64,000 nt of DNA from Streptomyces sp. CB02923. GTDB lineage: Bacteria > Actinomycetota > Actinomycetes > Streptomycetales > Streptomycetaceae. Of the stretch, positions 1-8,605 are shown piece by piece. The position numbers were made by a program, and so were the translations under genes. Each line of letters starts with the position of its first letter. Positions within the stretch are counted from its first letter, which is position 1. The notes beneath the pieces are model-generated. The model searched no databases. It worked only from the letters and a program-made list of their open reading frames with translations, and was not told where the DNA came from. The stretch lies in NCBI RefSeq assembly GCF_001905005.1, contig NZ_LWKZ01000012.1:62001-126000 (forward strand). The letters are read 5' to 3'.

Positions 1-25
1 TCCTGATTCCCACAGGAGGCCCGCC

Positions 26-439
26 GTGCCCGTCCAGCTCGACCACACGATCATGCACGCCACCGACAAGCTCGTCTCCGCGCGTTTCCTCGCGGAGCTG
101 ACCGGCGTCGGCGAACCAGTCGAAACCGGGCCCTTCGCCGCCGTCACGTTCACCAACGACCTGACCGTCGACTACGCCGACACGATCGTGAAACCCGAAG
201 CGATCGTGCTCCAGCACCTCGCGTTCCGGGTCACGGACGAAGAGTTCGACGAGATCTTCGGCCGCATCCAGGAGCGCGGGCTGCCGTACTGGGCAGACCC
301 GTACCACCAGAAGCCGCAGCAGATCGGACACCTCGACGGCGCCCGCGGGGTCTACGTCAACGACCCGGACGGCCACGCCATCGAGTTCATCACCCCGCGC
401 TCCCAGGCCGCCGCAGGCCTCGGTACCGACGCTTCCTGA
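26..439 (+). CDS. VOC (glyoxalase/bleomycin-resistance fold) family protein
   Basis: A 137-residue single-module protein of the vicinal oxygen chelate superfamily. His7, His64 and Glu120 sit where the family places its metal ligands, and the C-terminal block VNDPDGHAIEFI is the usual closing VOC strand motif. Members act as glyoxalases, isomerases, dioxygenases or drug-binding proteins, so the fold is clear but the substrate is not. The start is a GTG preceded by AGGAGG at 14-19, an ideal ribosome binding site. It is probably cytosolic, since no signal or membrane segment is present. The gene converges with the SsgA-family gene, with a hairpin between them. Anything upstream lies outside the window. 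Confidence 0.85.
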   Translation: MPVQLDHTIMHATDKLVSARFLAELTGVGEPVETGPFAAVTFTNDLTVDYADTIVKPEAIVLQHLAFRVTDEEFDEIFGRIQERGLPYWADPYHQKPQQIGHLDGARGVYVNDPDGHAIEFITPRSQAAAGLGTDAS

Positions 440-456
440 GCCTGGTAAATGCGCTT

Positions 457-482
457 TCCGGCCCCGTGCGACCGGGGCCGGA
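457..482. terminator. Bidirectional hairpin terminator
   Basis: A perfect 10-bp stem with a 6-nt loop lies between the ends of two converging genes (the VOC gene and the SsgA-like gene). There is no clear U-tract, which is common for Streptomyces terminators. Confidence 0.65.
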
Positions 483-521
483 CCGTCCGGCCGTAACCGG
501 GCCGCACGCCGTCCCACGCCG

Positions 522-998
522 CTACGCCCCGGCCTCCGGCGACTCGTCCGACGGCCACGGGTCCGACAGCCACAGGTCGTCCCGCGTCGTCATGGCCAGC
601 AGGGCGCTCAGCCCTTTGTCCAGACCCAGGTGCTCCTGCTCCGACCCCGGCGGCACCACCCGCAGCGTGCGCTCCAGCCACGCGGAGACCGCCGGGGCCG
701 GCGCCTCCAGCAGCGCGTCGCCGTCCGGGGAGCTGAGCGCCATGCAGACCACGCTGCGCCCGTCCACCTTCGTGGGCCACACCCGCACGTCACCGTGACC
801 GCACGCCCGGAACACCCCCTCGACGAGCAGTTCGCGCGCGAACGTCCAGTTGACGGGGGCCTCCGAGCCGATGTGGAAGGTGACGTGGATGGCGTAGGGG
901 TCGTCCGTGCGGTAGGTCAGCCGGGCCGGGACGGGGATGCTGCGTTCCGGCGACAGGACCAGACCCAGCTCCAGTTCTCGTTCCACCACGGTGTGCAT
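522..998 (-). CDS. ssgG: SsgA-family sporulation/cell-division regulator, probably SsgG
   Basis: A 158-residue SsgA-like protein, a family found only in sporulating actinomycetes that directs septum placement and cell-wall remodelling in aerial hyphae. Family hallmarks are visible: VPARLTYRTDDPYAIHVTF near the N-terminus, W-x-FARELL, GDVRVWP, and ALSSPDGDALLEAPA. It is longer than SsgB (about 137 residues) because of an acidic C-terminal tail. The chosen ATG follows a GAGG-type ribosome binding site; the reading frame stays open far upstream, but that extension is Arg/Pro-rich and not family-like. The SsgG assignment rests on remembered gene order (next to RDD genes, as SCO2924 in S. coelicolor), so the family is certain and the paralog less so. 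Confidence 0.85.
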   Translation of the reverse strand: MHTVVERELELGLVLSPERSIPVPARLTYRTDDPYAIHVTFHIGSEAPVNWTFARELLVEGVFRACGHGDVRVWPTKVDGRSVVCMALSSPDGDALLEAPAPAVSAWLERTLRVVPPGSEQEHLGLDKGLSALLAMTTRDDLWLSDPWPSDESPEAGA

Positions 999-1246
999 AC
1001 GGTCCGCCTCTCTGTCTGTGCCTCGTGCGGACCCCCGCGACGGGGCCCGCACTTGGATAGAGGCCCCGGAGCCCGGACCATTACGCGACTTCGCACAACT
1101 TTTTTCGCGGGCCTCTTCCAGGTGGTCCGGCCCGGCCGGGACACCCGGCCCGACCCTCCGTCTGATAGATGTGGACGCTGCGTTGCGGCAGACTGCACTT
1201 GCCCCACTCACCACACCAGGCCGAGAACAGATACGGGACAACGGAC

Positions 1247-2869
1247 ATGAGCGCCCCTTCCTCAGGATCCGCCGGCGGCAGCCCCACGCCAGGCTTCTAC
1301 CCGGACCCGTCCATCCCCGGCTACATCCGGTACTGGAACGGTGCCGCATGGGTGCCGGGCACCAGCCGCCCGGCGCCCGCCGAGGGCGAGGCGCTGCCCG
1401 CGCCGCCGCCCGGCGCCGCCGCGCAGGCCCCCGCACCCGCTCCCGCCGTCGAGGAGACCGGCCCGGTCTTCTTCGACGAGGAGCACGGCCGCCTGACCGG
1501 GACGGTCGGCCTCGTCGGCACCGGAATTCCCGCCTCCGCCTGGCAGGCCGACACTGCCCGGCAGAACGGCTTCGGCGGCGAGCAGGACAGCCGTATCTCC
1601 TGGGGCTCGCCCGAGGAGCAGCAGGCCGGGCTGCCGCAGCAGCGCGACGAGGCCGCAGCCCCTCCCGGGACACCGGCGCCCGGCGACGACACCCCGCGCA
1701 CCGACGGCACGGTCACCATCCGGGCCGTACGGGACGAGGACGGCGCGCGCGGCGGCGACCACGGTACGACCGCGATCCGCGCCGTGCGCCCCGGAGGGAA
1801 CACGGGCGGCAAGAGCGACACGATGGCGATCCGGGTGGCGCCGCAGGCCGGCGGCGCCCCGGCGTCGCCGCTGCCCGGCTCCGCCGCCCCGCAGCCGCTG
1901 CCCTCCACCGGCGCGCAGCAGCCGCCGTCGGCCCAGGGCCCGCAGCAGGGCGCCGCGCAGCCCGGCCCCGGCGGTCCGGCGCCCGTCGGCCAGGGACCGG
2001 TCCAGCAGGCGCCCCAGGGGCCCGTACAGCCGCAGCCCGGCCCGGGGCACAGCGCACCGCCGGTGCAGCACCAGCCGTTCCCGACCCAGCAGCCCCAGCA
2101 GCCTCCGACGCCGCAGCAGACTCCGGCGCCCCATGTACCGCCCGTACCGCACGCCGCCCCCCACACCCCGGCCCACCAGGCGCCCCAGCCCGCCCAGGGG
2201 CCCACCGCCGGACCGGGCCCCGCCCCGGCTCCGCAGGTGCCCGCCCAGGCCCCCGGGCCCGGCCCGCAGGCCCAGCCCGCCCCCTTCTCCGGCTTCCCGC
2301 CGCAGCAGGACGGTGCCGCCGCCGAGGGCGTCATCCCCTGGAAGCCGCCGACCGCCGACCCGTTCCTCGCCGCCGCGCAGGAGCAGGGCCGCCCGGCCTC
2401 CCTGGGCCGCCGGTTCGCCGCCCGCCTGATCGACACGCTGGCGCTGGCCGTCATCACCGGCGCCGCGGCCGTACCGCTGTGGGGCCCGGCCGCCGACCAC
2501 ATCGACGCCAAGGTGGAGGCCGCCAAGCAGTCCGGCCGGGAGGTCACCGTCTACCTGCTGGACGGCACGACCGGCCCCTACCTGGCCATCGTGCTCGCCG
2601 TGCTGCTCATCGGCGGCGGCCTGTACGAGGTGCTGCCCACCGCCAAATGGGGCCACACGCTCGGCAAGAAGGTGTGCGGCGTCAAGGTGCTGGACATCGA
2701 GGGGCACGACACCCCGCCCCTGTCCGCCGTGGTCAAGCGGTGGCTGGTGTACGGCGTGCTCGGCGTCCTCGTGGTCGGGGTCGTCAACGCCGCGTGGTGC
2801 CTGTTCGACCGGCCGTGGCGGCAGTGCTGGCACGACAAGTTCGCGCGCACGTTCGTCGCCGAGAAGTAG
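1247..2869 (+). CDS. RDD-family membrane protein with N-terminal DUF2510 and long Pro/Gln linker
   Basis: A 540-residue protein in three parts. Residues about 15-36 (PGFYPDPSIPGYIRYWNG) form a DUF2510 motif, a short aromatic-rich module common at the front of actinobacterial membrane proteins. About 330 residues of Pro/Gln/Ala-rich low-complexity sequence follow, and then a C-terminal RDD domain from about residue 383 with Arg-Asp pairs (RRFAARLID) and three hydrophobic segments (about 393-412, 445-463 and 498-520). The function is unknown; RDD proteins are variously proposed as transporters or membrane scaffolds. An in-frame ATG 26 codons upstream exists, but the conserved DUF2510 start favours 1247. 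A second RDD gene follows 75 bp downstream, so the two are probably cotranscribed. Confidence 0.85.
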   Translation: MSAPSSGSAGGSPTPGFYPDPSIPGYIRYWNGAAWVPGTSRPAPAEGEALPAPPPGAAAQAPAPAPAVEETGPVFFDEEHGRLTGTVGLVGTGIPASAWQADTARQNGFGGEQDSRISWGSPEEQQAGLPQQRDEAAAPPGTPAPGDDTPRTDGTVTIRAVRDEDGARGGDHGTTAIRAVRPGGNTGGKSDTMAIRVAPQAGGAPASPLPGSAAPQPLPSTGAQQPPSAQGPQQGAAQPGPGGPAPVGQGPVQQAPQGPVQPQPGPGHSAPPVQHQPFPTQQPQQPPTPQQTPAPHVPPVPHAAPHTPAHQAPQPAQGPTAGPGPAPAPQVPAQAPGPGPQAQPAPFSGFPPQQDGAAAEGVIPWKPPTADPFLAAAQEQGRPASLGRRFAARLIDTLALAVITGAAAVPLWGPAADHIDAKVEAAKQSGREVTVYLLDGTTGPYLAIVLAVLLIGGGLYEVLPTAKWGHTLGKKVCGVKVLDIEGHDTPPLSAVVKRWLVYGVLGVLVVGVVNAAWCLFDRPWRQCWHDKFARTFVAEK

Positions 2870-2944
2870 GCCGCCCGCCCCGCCGCGTCACCCGGCCGGA
2901 CCTCGCCGGATGCGGCGGCGGGCGCCCCGGGTTCGACTCGGGCC

Positions 2945-3712
2945 ATGAGCACCGACCAGCCCAGGCCCGGCTCCGGAGGCGAACCGCCGGAGGACGACCC
3001 GTTCCTGAAGAAGCCGCAGGAACCGCCGCCGGGCGGCTCTCCGTACGGGCACGAGCCGGCCGGTGGCTCCCCGTACGACCGGCCCGCCAACTCCACCCCG
3101 TACGGCGACCAGCCCTCCGGCGGGGACCCGTACGGCGGCAGCGCCCCGCCGCCCGGCAGCGGTCCGCCGCCCGGCGGGATGCCGCCGCCGCCCTACGGCG
3201 GTGACCCGTACGGGGGTAATCCGTACGGCGGCCAGTACGGCGCCGCCGACCCGCTGGCCGGGATGCCGCGGCTGGCCGGCCGCGGCCGCCGCCTGGTCGC
3301 CCGCATCATCGACTGGATCATCGTCTGCGTACCGGTCGGCCTGATCATGAGCGCGATCGTCGGCGGCTTCGACTACTGGACGACCGACGGCACGAACACC
3401 GGACGGCAGGCGTCCGTCTCCATCGTGACGATGCTCGTCTATCTCATCTACGAGGGTCTGATGCTCACCAGCCGCGGCCAGACCGTCGGCAAGATGGCGA
3501 TGAAGATCCGCGTGGGGATGCTGGAGAACGGCGCGGTACCGGCCGGACAGGCGGGCTGGGTGCGGGCGGCGGTCTACACGCTGCCGGAGATCGTGCCGTG
3601 CTGCGGCTTCATCTTCTGGCTCGTCAACGTCCTGTGGTGCACCTGGGACAAGCCGTACCAGCAGTGCCTGCACGACAAGACGGCCAAGACCGTGGTGGTC
3701 TCCACGGCCTGA
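2945..3712 (+). CDS. RDD-family membrane protein with Gly/Pro/Tyr-rich N-terminus
   Basis: A 255-residue protein. The first 100 or so residues are a disordered-looking Gly/Pro/Tyr region with repeated SPYG/DPYGG units. The rest is an RDD domain starting near residue 110 (RGRRLVARIIDWIIVC), with hydrophobic segments and the family block TVGKMAMKIRV. The C-terminus keeps the CTWDKPYQQCLHDKTAKTVVV motif that is also recognisable in the preceding paralog (CLFDRPWRQCWHDKFARTFV). The two adjacent genes are therefore related by duplication but carry unrelated N-terminal linkers. The role is unknown. The gene probably forms an operon with the upstream RDD gene. Confidence 0.85.
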   Translation: MSTDQPRPGSGGEPPEDDPFLKKPQEPPPGGSPYGHEPAGGSPYDRPANSTPYGDQPSGGDPYGGSAPPPGSGPPPGGMPPPPYGGDPYGGNPYGGQYGAADPLAGMPRLAGRGRRLVARIIDWIIVCVPVGLIMSAIVGGFDYWTTDGTNTGRQASVSIVTMLVYLIYEGLMLTSRGQTVGKMAMKIRVGMLENGAVPAGQAGWVRAAVYTLPEIVPCCGFIFWLVNVLWCTWDKPYQQCLHDKTAKTVVVSTA

Positions 3713-3867
3713 CATCCGAACGGTCCGGCGCCCGCCCTCCACAGAGGGCTTCGCGTCCCGGCGGCCAACGTTCCCGGCGGCTCCGGCGCGTCAACCGGCG
3801 GTCGGCGCACCCCTCTTCCGAGCGGTGCCCGGCCGCCTACGCGCGTCCACCAGCCACGGACAGGTGA

Positions 3868-4191
3868 CTAACGGGAGTGCTCGCTGACGCGGGTCTCGGA
3901 GGAGACGCCCGCGTGGGGGCGCTGGCGCGGCATGCGCATGGCCGCCGTGCGGGTGGCGGCGGGCACCCGGGTACCCGCGGCGGAGCGCCGGGCCGTACGG
4001 CGGCGCGCCACATGAGAAACCCCCGGCAGCGGCGCCGTGAGGGCGACCAGCAGACCGAGGGCGAGGGCTGCGATGGCGATGACCGCGATCCCGACCCCGG
4101 TCCGCGTCTGCGAGAGCAGTAACAACGCGAGGGTCGAGAAGACGACGGTGGCCGATCCGTAGGCGAGCTGTGCGGCAGTCGGACGAGGCAT
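3868..4191 (-). CDS. Small two-helix membrane protein with basic tail
   Basis: A 107-residue hypothetical protein. Two adjacent hydrophobic helices (about residues 8-26 and 30-52) are followed by a positively charged, Arg-rich cytoplasmic-looking tail starting VARRRTARRSAA. The chosen ATG has a GAGGA ribosome binding site about 10 nt upstream; a longer in-frame start at 4248 would add a Cys/Pro-rich leader with no site in front. It converges with the RDD gene. It resembles other short actinomycete two-TM proteins (one of the DUF6412 family lies at 52641) only in layout, and no function can be given. Confidence 0.7.
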   Translation of the reverse strand: MPRPTAAQLAYGSATVVFSTLALLLLSQTRTGVGIAVIAIAALALGLLVALTAPLPGVSHVARRRTARRSAAGTRVPAATRTAAMRMPRQRPHAGVSSETRVSEHSR

Positions 4192-4579
4192 GGCGGATCC
4201 GTCCTCAAGAGGTCGGCAGGGGTGTGGTCGACAGGGGCGCGCCGTCAAATGACTCTACGGTCCTTACTGCCCGAGCGGAACTGGCGGTAAGCGTGACCTA
4301 ACCCACGGTTCCGGGGCACAGGGGGCGCACGGATTCATCCCTGGTTTGAACGGCCCTGATCGGCGCGGCGTTCGGGGGCGCGGAGCACGGCACGGGGGAG
4401 CCGCCGGGGGAGCGCGGATACGTACACGAACTACGCGCCCGCACGCGCCGGAACTGTTCGATAGCCGCGCCCGGAGAACCGAAAACCGTACGTGCCTGAC
4501 GTGCCCAAGTCAAGATCTGTCTTTTCCCTCCCCCTTCCGGTCAAATGCTGGCATCCAGTGACCGATTTCAAGGGGAGAG
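4192..4579. other. Intergenic region upstream of the secreted protease
   Basis: A 388-bp gap between divergent genes. It holds no credible coding frame. The last 80 bp before the protease are AT-richer than the surroundings (pyrimidine tracts near 4510-4545) and end in AAGGGGAGAG, a strong ribosome binding site. It presumably carries the promoters of both flanking genes; no specific operator was recognised. Confidence 0.5.
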
Positions 4580-6988
4580 ATGCGCCAAGTGAGAGCCAAG
4601 AGACGGGCGTTCAGACCGGCCGCCCTGGCCACGGCCGCCGCCGCGATCGGGGCGGCCGCCCTGTCTTCCGGCGCGCCGGCGCAGGCCGACGACGGCCACC
4701 CGCCGCTCGCCGTCCAGCGGCAGGACCCGGGCACCGCCGCCCGCCAGGCCGTCGACCACGACCTCAAGGGCCCGTTCAGCGACCAGCAGGCGGCGCAGCG
4801 CAAGGAAGCGCTCCAGCAGGTCATCTCCGGCGACGCCAAGCCCACCCGCCGCGGCGCCTCCCAGGTCGTGAAGCTGGACCGGGGCAAGTACGTCGAACTC
4901 GCCCGCGAGAAGACCGACAAGATCTTCACCATCCTGGTCGAGTTCGGCGACAAGGTCGACGACACCACGATGTACGACCCGGACGGCGACGGCCCCAAGC
5001 CCCCGGTGAAGAAGTACGGCGGCAAGCCCGGCCCCGCGCACAACACCATCGCGCAGCCCGACCGCCGCAACGACAACTCCACGGCCTGGCAGAAGGACTA
5101 CAACCGCCAGCACTTCCAGGACCTCTACTTCTCCCACGACAAGAAGAAGGAATCCCTGGCCAAGTACTACGAGAAGCAGTCCTCGGGCCGCTACTCGGTC
5201 GACGGCGAGGTCTCCGACTGGGTCAAGGTCGACTGGAACGAAGCCCGTTACGGCTCCAACTTCTGCGGCTCCACCAACTGCGCCAGCGCCTGGGACCTGA
5301 TCCGCGACGGCGTCAACCGCTGGGCCGAGGACCAGAAGGCCAAGGGCCGCACCGACGCCCAGATCAAGGCCGACCTCGCCAAGTACGACCAGTGGGACCG
5401 CTACGACCACGACGGCGACGGCAACTTCAACGAGCCCGACGGCTACATCGACCACTTCCAGATCGTGCACGCCGGCGAGGACGAGTCCGCGGGCGGCGGC
5501 GCCCAGGGCACCGACGCCATCTGGGCGCACCGCTGGTACGCGTACGGCAGCGACTCCGGCAGCACCGGCCCGGCCGGCAACAAGGCGGGCGGCACCCAGA
5601 TCGGCAGCACCGGCATCTGGGTCGGCGACTACACCATGCAGCCCGAGAACGGCGGCCTCGGCGTCTTCGCCCACGAGTACGGCCACGACCTCGGCCTGCC
5701 CGACGAGTACGACACCACCGGAACCGGCGAATCCTCCGTCGACTCCTGGTCGTTGATGTCCGGCGGCTCCTGGCTCGGCCGCGGCAAGGACTCCATAGGC
5801 GACCTCCCCGGCGACATGAGCGCCTGGGACAAGCTCCAGCTCGGCTGGCTCAACTACGCCAAGGCCAAGGCGGCCACCAGGTCCACCCACAAGCTGGGCG
5901 TGGCCGAGTACAACACCAAGGACAAACAAGCGCTGGTCGTCGAACTCCCCGCCAAGAAGGTCCGCACCGACATCGTCAAGCCCGCCGAAGGCACCCAGCA
6001 GTGGTGGAGCGGCATGGGCAACGACCTGAAGAACACCCTCTCCCGCTCCGTCGACCTCACCGGCAAGAAGAAGGCCGCCCTGACCCTCAAGGGCTGGTGG
6101 GACATCGAGCAGAACTACGACTTCGCCTACGCCGAGGTCTCCACGGACGGCGGCGCCAACTACACGCCGCTGGAAGGCACCGCCGACGGCAAGCCGATCA
6201 CCCGCGACGGCGGCGACAAGCCCGCCCTGACCGGCACCTCCGGCGCGTACCAGGACCTCGTCTTCCCGCTCGACGCCTACGCCGGCAAGAAGATCGACCT
6301 CCGCTTCCGCTACCAGACGGACGGCGGCGCCGCGCAGAAGGGCTTCGCCGCCGACGCGATCACGGTGACCGCCGACGGCAAGCCCCTCTTCACCGACAAC
6401 GCCGAGACCGCCGACGCCAACTGGACGGCCAAGGGCTTCTCGCGCATCGGCGCGTCCTTCACCAAGGACTACCCGCGCTACTACATCGCGGAGAACCGCC
6501 AGTACGTCTCGTACGACAAGACCCTCAAGACCGGCCCGTACAACTTCGGCTGGGCGTCCGGCCGCCCCCAGTGGGTCGAACACTTCCCGTACCAGAACGG
6601 CGTCCTGATCTGGCTGTGGGACACCTCGCAGCCGGACAACAACGTCGGCCAGCACCCCGGCCACGGCCAGATCCTGCCGGTCGACGCCCACCCCAAGGCC
6701 GAGAAGTGGTCGGACGGCAAGCTGATGCGCAACCGCTTCCAGTCCTACGACTCGACCTTCACCCGGCACCGCACGGACGCGCTCACCCTCCACAAGGACG
6801 GCAAGATCACCAAGATCAGGTCGAAGCCCGGAGTGACCGTCTTCGACGACCGCAAGGGCGACTACTACGACGAGTCCAACCCGGCCGGCGGCGTGATCGT
6901 TGCTGACACCAACACCCGCATCAAGATCCTCAACGAGTCCCGGAACGGCTCCACCGTGACCCTCCAGGTCGGCCCCTCCACCAAGTAA
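4580..6988 (+). CDS. Secreted immune-inhibitor-A-type metalloprotease (peptidase M6)
   Basis: An 802-residue exported zinc protease. A classical signal peptide (residues 1 to about 37, ending GAPAQA) leads into a propeptide-like region and a catalytic domain with HEYGHDLGLPDE at about 365-376. The His365/Glu366/His369 HExxH core has the extended D-E of the M6 family, and downstream the SWSLMSGGSW met-turn-like segment fits. From about residue 470 a beta-rich C-terminal part (WWDIEQNYDFAYAEVS, SGAYQDLVFPLDAYAGKK) looks like the MAM-like/immune-inhibitor C-terminal module. M6 enzymes degrade host or environmental proteins; in Streptomyces a secreted scavenging role is likely. The gene is monocistronic, with its own terminator. 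Confidence 0.93.
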   Translation: MRQVRAKRRAFRPAALATAAAAIGAAALSSGAPAQADDGHPPLAVQRQDPGTAARQAVDHDLKGPFSDQQAAQRKEALQQVISGDAKPTRRGASQVVKLDRGKYVELAREKTDKIFTILVEFGDKVDDTTMYDPDGDGPKPPVKKYGGKPGPAHNTIAQPDRRNDNSTAWQKDYNRQHFQDLYFSHDKKKESLAKYYEKQSSGRYSVDGEVSDWVKVDWNEARYGSNFCGSTNCASAWDLIRDGVNRWAEDQKAKGRTDAQIKADLAKYDQWDRYDHDGDGNFNEPDGYIDHFQIVHAGEDESAGGGAQGTDAIWAHRWYAYGSDSGSTGPAGNKAGGTQIGSTGIWVGDYTMQPENGGLGVFAHEYGHDLGLPDEYDTTGTGESSVDSWSLMSGGSWLGRGKDSIGDLPGDMSAWDKLQLGWLNYAKAKAATRSTHKLGVAEYNTKDKQALVVELPAKKVRTDIVKPAEGTQQWWSGMGNDLKNTLSRSVDLTGKKKAALTLKGWWDIEQNYDFAYAEVSTDGGANYTPLEGTADGKPITRDGGDKPALTGTSGAYQDLVFPLDAYAGKKIDLRFRYQTDGGAAQKGFAADAITVTADGKPLFTDNAETADANWTAKGFSRIGASFTKDYPRYYIAENRQYVSYDKTLKTGPYNFGWASGRPQWVEHFPYQNGVLIWLWDTSQPDNNVGQHPGHGQILPVDAHPKAEKWSDGKLMRNRFQSYDSTFTRHRTDALTLHKDGKITKIRSKPGVTVFDDRKGDYYDESNPAGGVIVADTNTRIKILNESRNGSTVTLQVGPSTK

Positions 6989-7015
6989 CCAGCAAAACCG
7001 CAGGTCAGAACCCAA

Positions 7016-7055
7016 TCGGCCGCCGCCCCCTAGCGGGCGGCGGCCGATCGCGTTT
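7016..7055 (+). terminator. Rho-independent-type terminator after the M6 protease
   Basis: A perfect 13-bp GC-rich stem (7016-7028 with 7035-7047), a 6-nt loop and a short T-run (CGCGTTT) follow, 28 bp after the protease stop codon. Confidence 0.85.
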
Positions 7056-7104
7056 AGATGCACTCAGCGAGTTCTTGTTGACGCCGAGTCTCACGGGGGA
7101 AACC

Positions 7105-7416
7105 GTGCCCACATCCGGAGGAGGGTTCATCAGGCTTCCCGGCGGAAGCGTGGTGGTCGCCCTCGCCCTGCCCAGACCGGGCGACAACGGACACCGCGTA
7201 CGAGTCCTCGTCCACGCCGTGAACCGCCAGCGCGCCCTGACCAGGCTGCGCAACCTCGGCCTCCGCGCGGTCTACCTCCGCGGCAACACGGAACCCCCCA
7301 CCCCCGACGAGATCACCGCCGTCCTCCACCACCCCGACGGCCTGGTCTGGCGCGAGACCCCAGAGGACGACACGGAATCGTGGCACCCGATCAGGTCACT
7401 CTTGAGATCGGCGTAG
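7105..7416 (+). CDS. Conserved-looking hypothetical protein
   Basis: A 103-residue protein of unknown function. The GTG start is chosen because ACGGGGGAAACC lies directly before it; a TTG ten codons upstream has no such site. The sequence has a plausible globular pattern (GGSVVVALALPRPG, then VLVHAVNRQRALTRLRNLGLRAVYLRGN and an acidic C-terminus) with hydrophobic strands and one amphipathic helix, and it keeps strong third-position GC bias. It lies between the protease terminator and the convergent pncA gene. No domain is recognised. Confidence 0.6.
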   Translation: MPTSGGGFIRLPGGSVVVALALPRPGDNGHRVRVLVHAVNRQRALTRLRNLGLRAVYLRGNTEPPTPDEITAVLHHPDGLVWRETPEDDTESWHPIRSLLRSA

Positions 7417-7453
7417 ACACGTACGACCAGGTTTGTGAGTGCGAGACCACGAT

Positions 7454-7591
7454 GGCGGGAAACCCGCCCACGGCGCGGGCTCGGGTCCACGCAGGGGTCT
7501 CCCCGCAGAGCAGCCGGGTATCTGGGTTCACGATGTTGTCACCGGTGACGTACACGGTGTCGAGGAGTGACCCCTGTGTGGGCCCGAGCCC
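7454..7591. repeat. Long imperfect inverted repeat with internal hairpins
   Basis: Positions 7477-7499 and 7569-7591 are complementary at 21 of 23 positions, separated by a 69-nt loop. Just outside lies a perfect 6-bp hairpin (7454-7468), and the loop contains the palindrome GTCACCGGTGAC (from 7538). It sits between two converging genes. It could be a structured RNA, an elaborate terminator or the ends of a tiny mobile element; the sequence alone does not decide. Confidence 0.6.
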
Positions 7592-7653
7592 ACCCACCAC
7601 CGGCCAGACCGCGCACAACCCGCACCCCCACCGACCTCACCGCGCAAAGCGCG

Positions 7654-8250
7654 CTACGCAGCGATAACCACCGGCTTCCCCGTCAGCTCAACCCCCGCCC
7701 CCCGCATCTCCTCCAACGCCCGCTCCGTGGTCCCCGCCGCCACCCCCGCCGTGAGATCCAGCAGCACCTGCACCCGGAACCCTTCCCGCACCGCGTCCAG
7801 CGCCGTGGCCCGCACGCAGTGATCCGTGGCCAGCCCGACCACGTCCACCTCGCTCACCTCATGGGCGCGCAGCCACTCCGCCAGCGCCCGCCCGTTCTCG
7901 TCGAAGCCCTCGAATCCGCTGTAAGCGGCGGCGTACGAGCCCTTGGAGAAGACCGCGTCGACCGCTCCCGACGCCAGCGCCGGCGCGAAGTTCGGATGGA
8001 AGCCGCTGCCCTCCGTACCGGCCACGCAGTGCGGCGGCCAGGACGTCTCGTAGTCCGGACGCACGGAGAAGTGGTCACCGGGATCGACGTGGTGATCGCG
8101 GGTCGCCACGATGTGCCGGTAGCCGCTGCCCGCGGCATCCCCCACCAGGTCGGTGATGGCGGCAGCCACATCCGCACCTCCTGCCACGGCGAGGCTGCCG
8201 CCCTCGCAGAAATCGTTCTGCACGTCTACGACGATCAATGCCCGGTGCAT
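7654..8250 (-). CDS. pncA: Nicotinamidase (isochorismatase-like hydrolase)
   Basis: A 198-residue cytosolic hydrolase that deamidates nicotinamide to nicotinate, the first step of the pyridine salvage pathway. The catalytic triad is visible: Asp9 in VVDVQNDF, Lys103 in VFSKGS, and Cys145 in ATDHCVRATA. Metal-site residues lie in RDHHVDPGDH (51-60). Length and motifs match PncA. The start ATG has GGAAGG upstream; an extension of 34 codons is possible but lacks family similarity. The next gene on the same strand, pncB, uses its product, so the two encode consecutive steps of NAD salvage although a 355-bp repeat-rich gap separates them. Confidence 0.93.
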   Translation of the reverse strand: MHRALIVVDVQNDFCEGGSLAVAGGADVAAAITDLVGDAAGSGYRHIVATRDHHVDPGDHFSVRPDYETSWPPHCVAGTEGSGFHPNFAPALASGAVDAVFSKGSYAAAYSGFEGFDENGRALAEWLRAHEVSEVDVVGLATDHCVRATALDAVREGFRVQVLLDLTAGVAAGTTERALEEMRGAGVELTGKPVVIAA

Positions 8251-8465
8251 GGTGCGAGCCTTCCGGCTGGGGAGCGGGGGAGTGGGCGCGGAGCGATGTG
8301 ACCGAGGGTAGCCACTACGCCCGCCGAGTGGGAGTGGGCACCGGGGGCGCACCCAGGAGCCCTGACGGCCTCGACGACCGCCTCAGGGCGGAACAGCCCC
8401 CGTCGGCCCCCGAAAGCCCGCACGCGGGCCACCAGGGCCCACAGCCCCGGCCTGGCGGGCCCCTC

Positions 8466-8592
8466 CACCCGCCCGACGAGCCACCGCCCGCCCGACGGCC
8501 CCCCGACCCGGCCGGAGAGCCACCTCAAACCGACGAGCCCCCGCCCGATGAGCCCCTGCCCGATGAGCCACCGCCCGACGAGCCCCGGCCGG
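8466..8592. repeat. Degenerate 15-bp tandem repeats between pncB and pncA
   Basis: The 355-bp gap 8251-8605 has no credible gene. It contains several imperfect 15-bp units of the form GACGAGCCNCCGCCC, best preserved at 8540-8592. Read on the minus strand they would encode G-L-I-G-R-like pentapeptides but have no start codon or ribosome binding site. The repeats lie directly behind the pncB stop codon. Confidence 0.6.
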
Positions 8593-8605
8593 CAAGCCGG
8601 CCACC

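Noticed and set aside
1262..2833. Minus-strand open frame of 523 codons opposite the first RDD gene
   Set aside because: Gly/Arg/Leu-rich shadow of the Pro/Gln linker; the plus strand has the DUF2510 and RDD domains.
4568..7063. Long minus-strand open frame of 831 codons opposite the M6 protease
   Set aside because: It is the antisense shadow of a high-GC gene, with Val/Gly/Leu/Ala/Asp monotony, no ribosome binding site and no domain, while the plus strand encodes a complete protease.
7391..7618. Minus-strand 75-codon frame inside the inverted-repeat region
   Set aside because: No ribosome binding site; its open length follows from the inverted repeat and it shows no protein-like pattern strong enough to call a gene.
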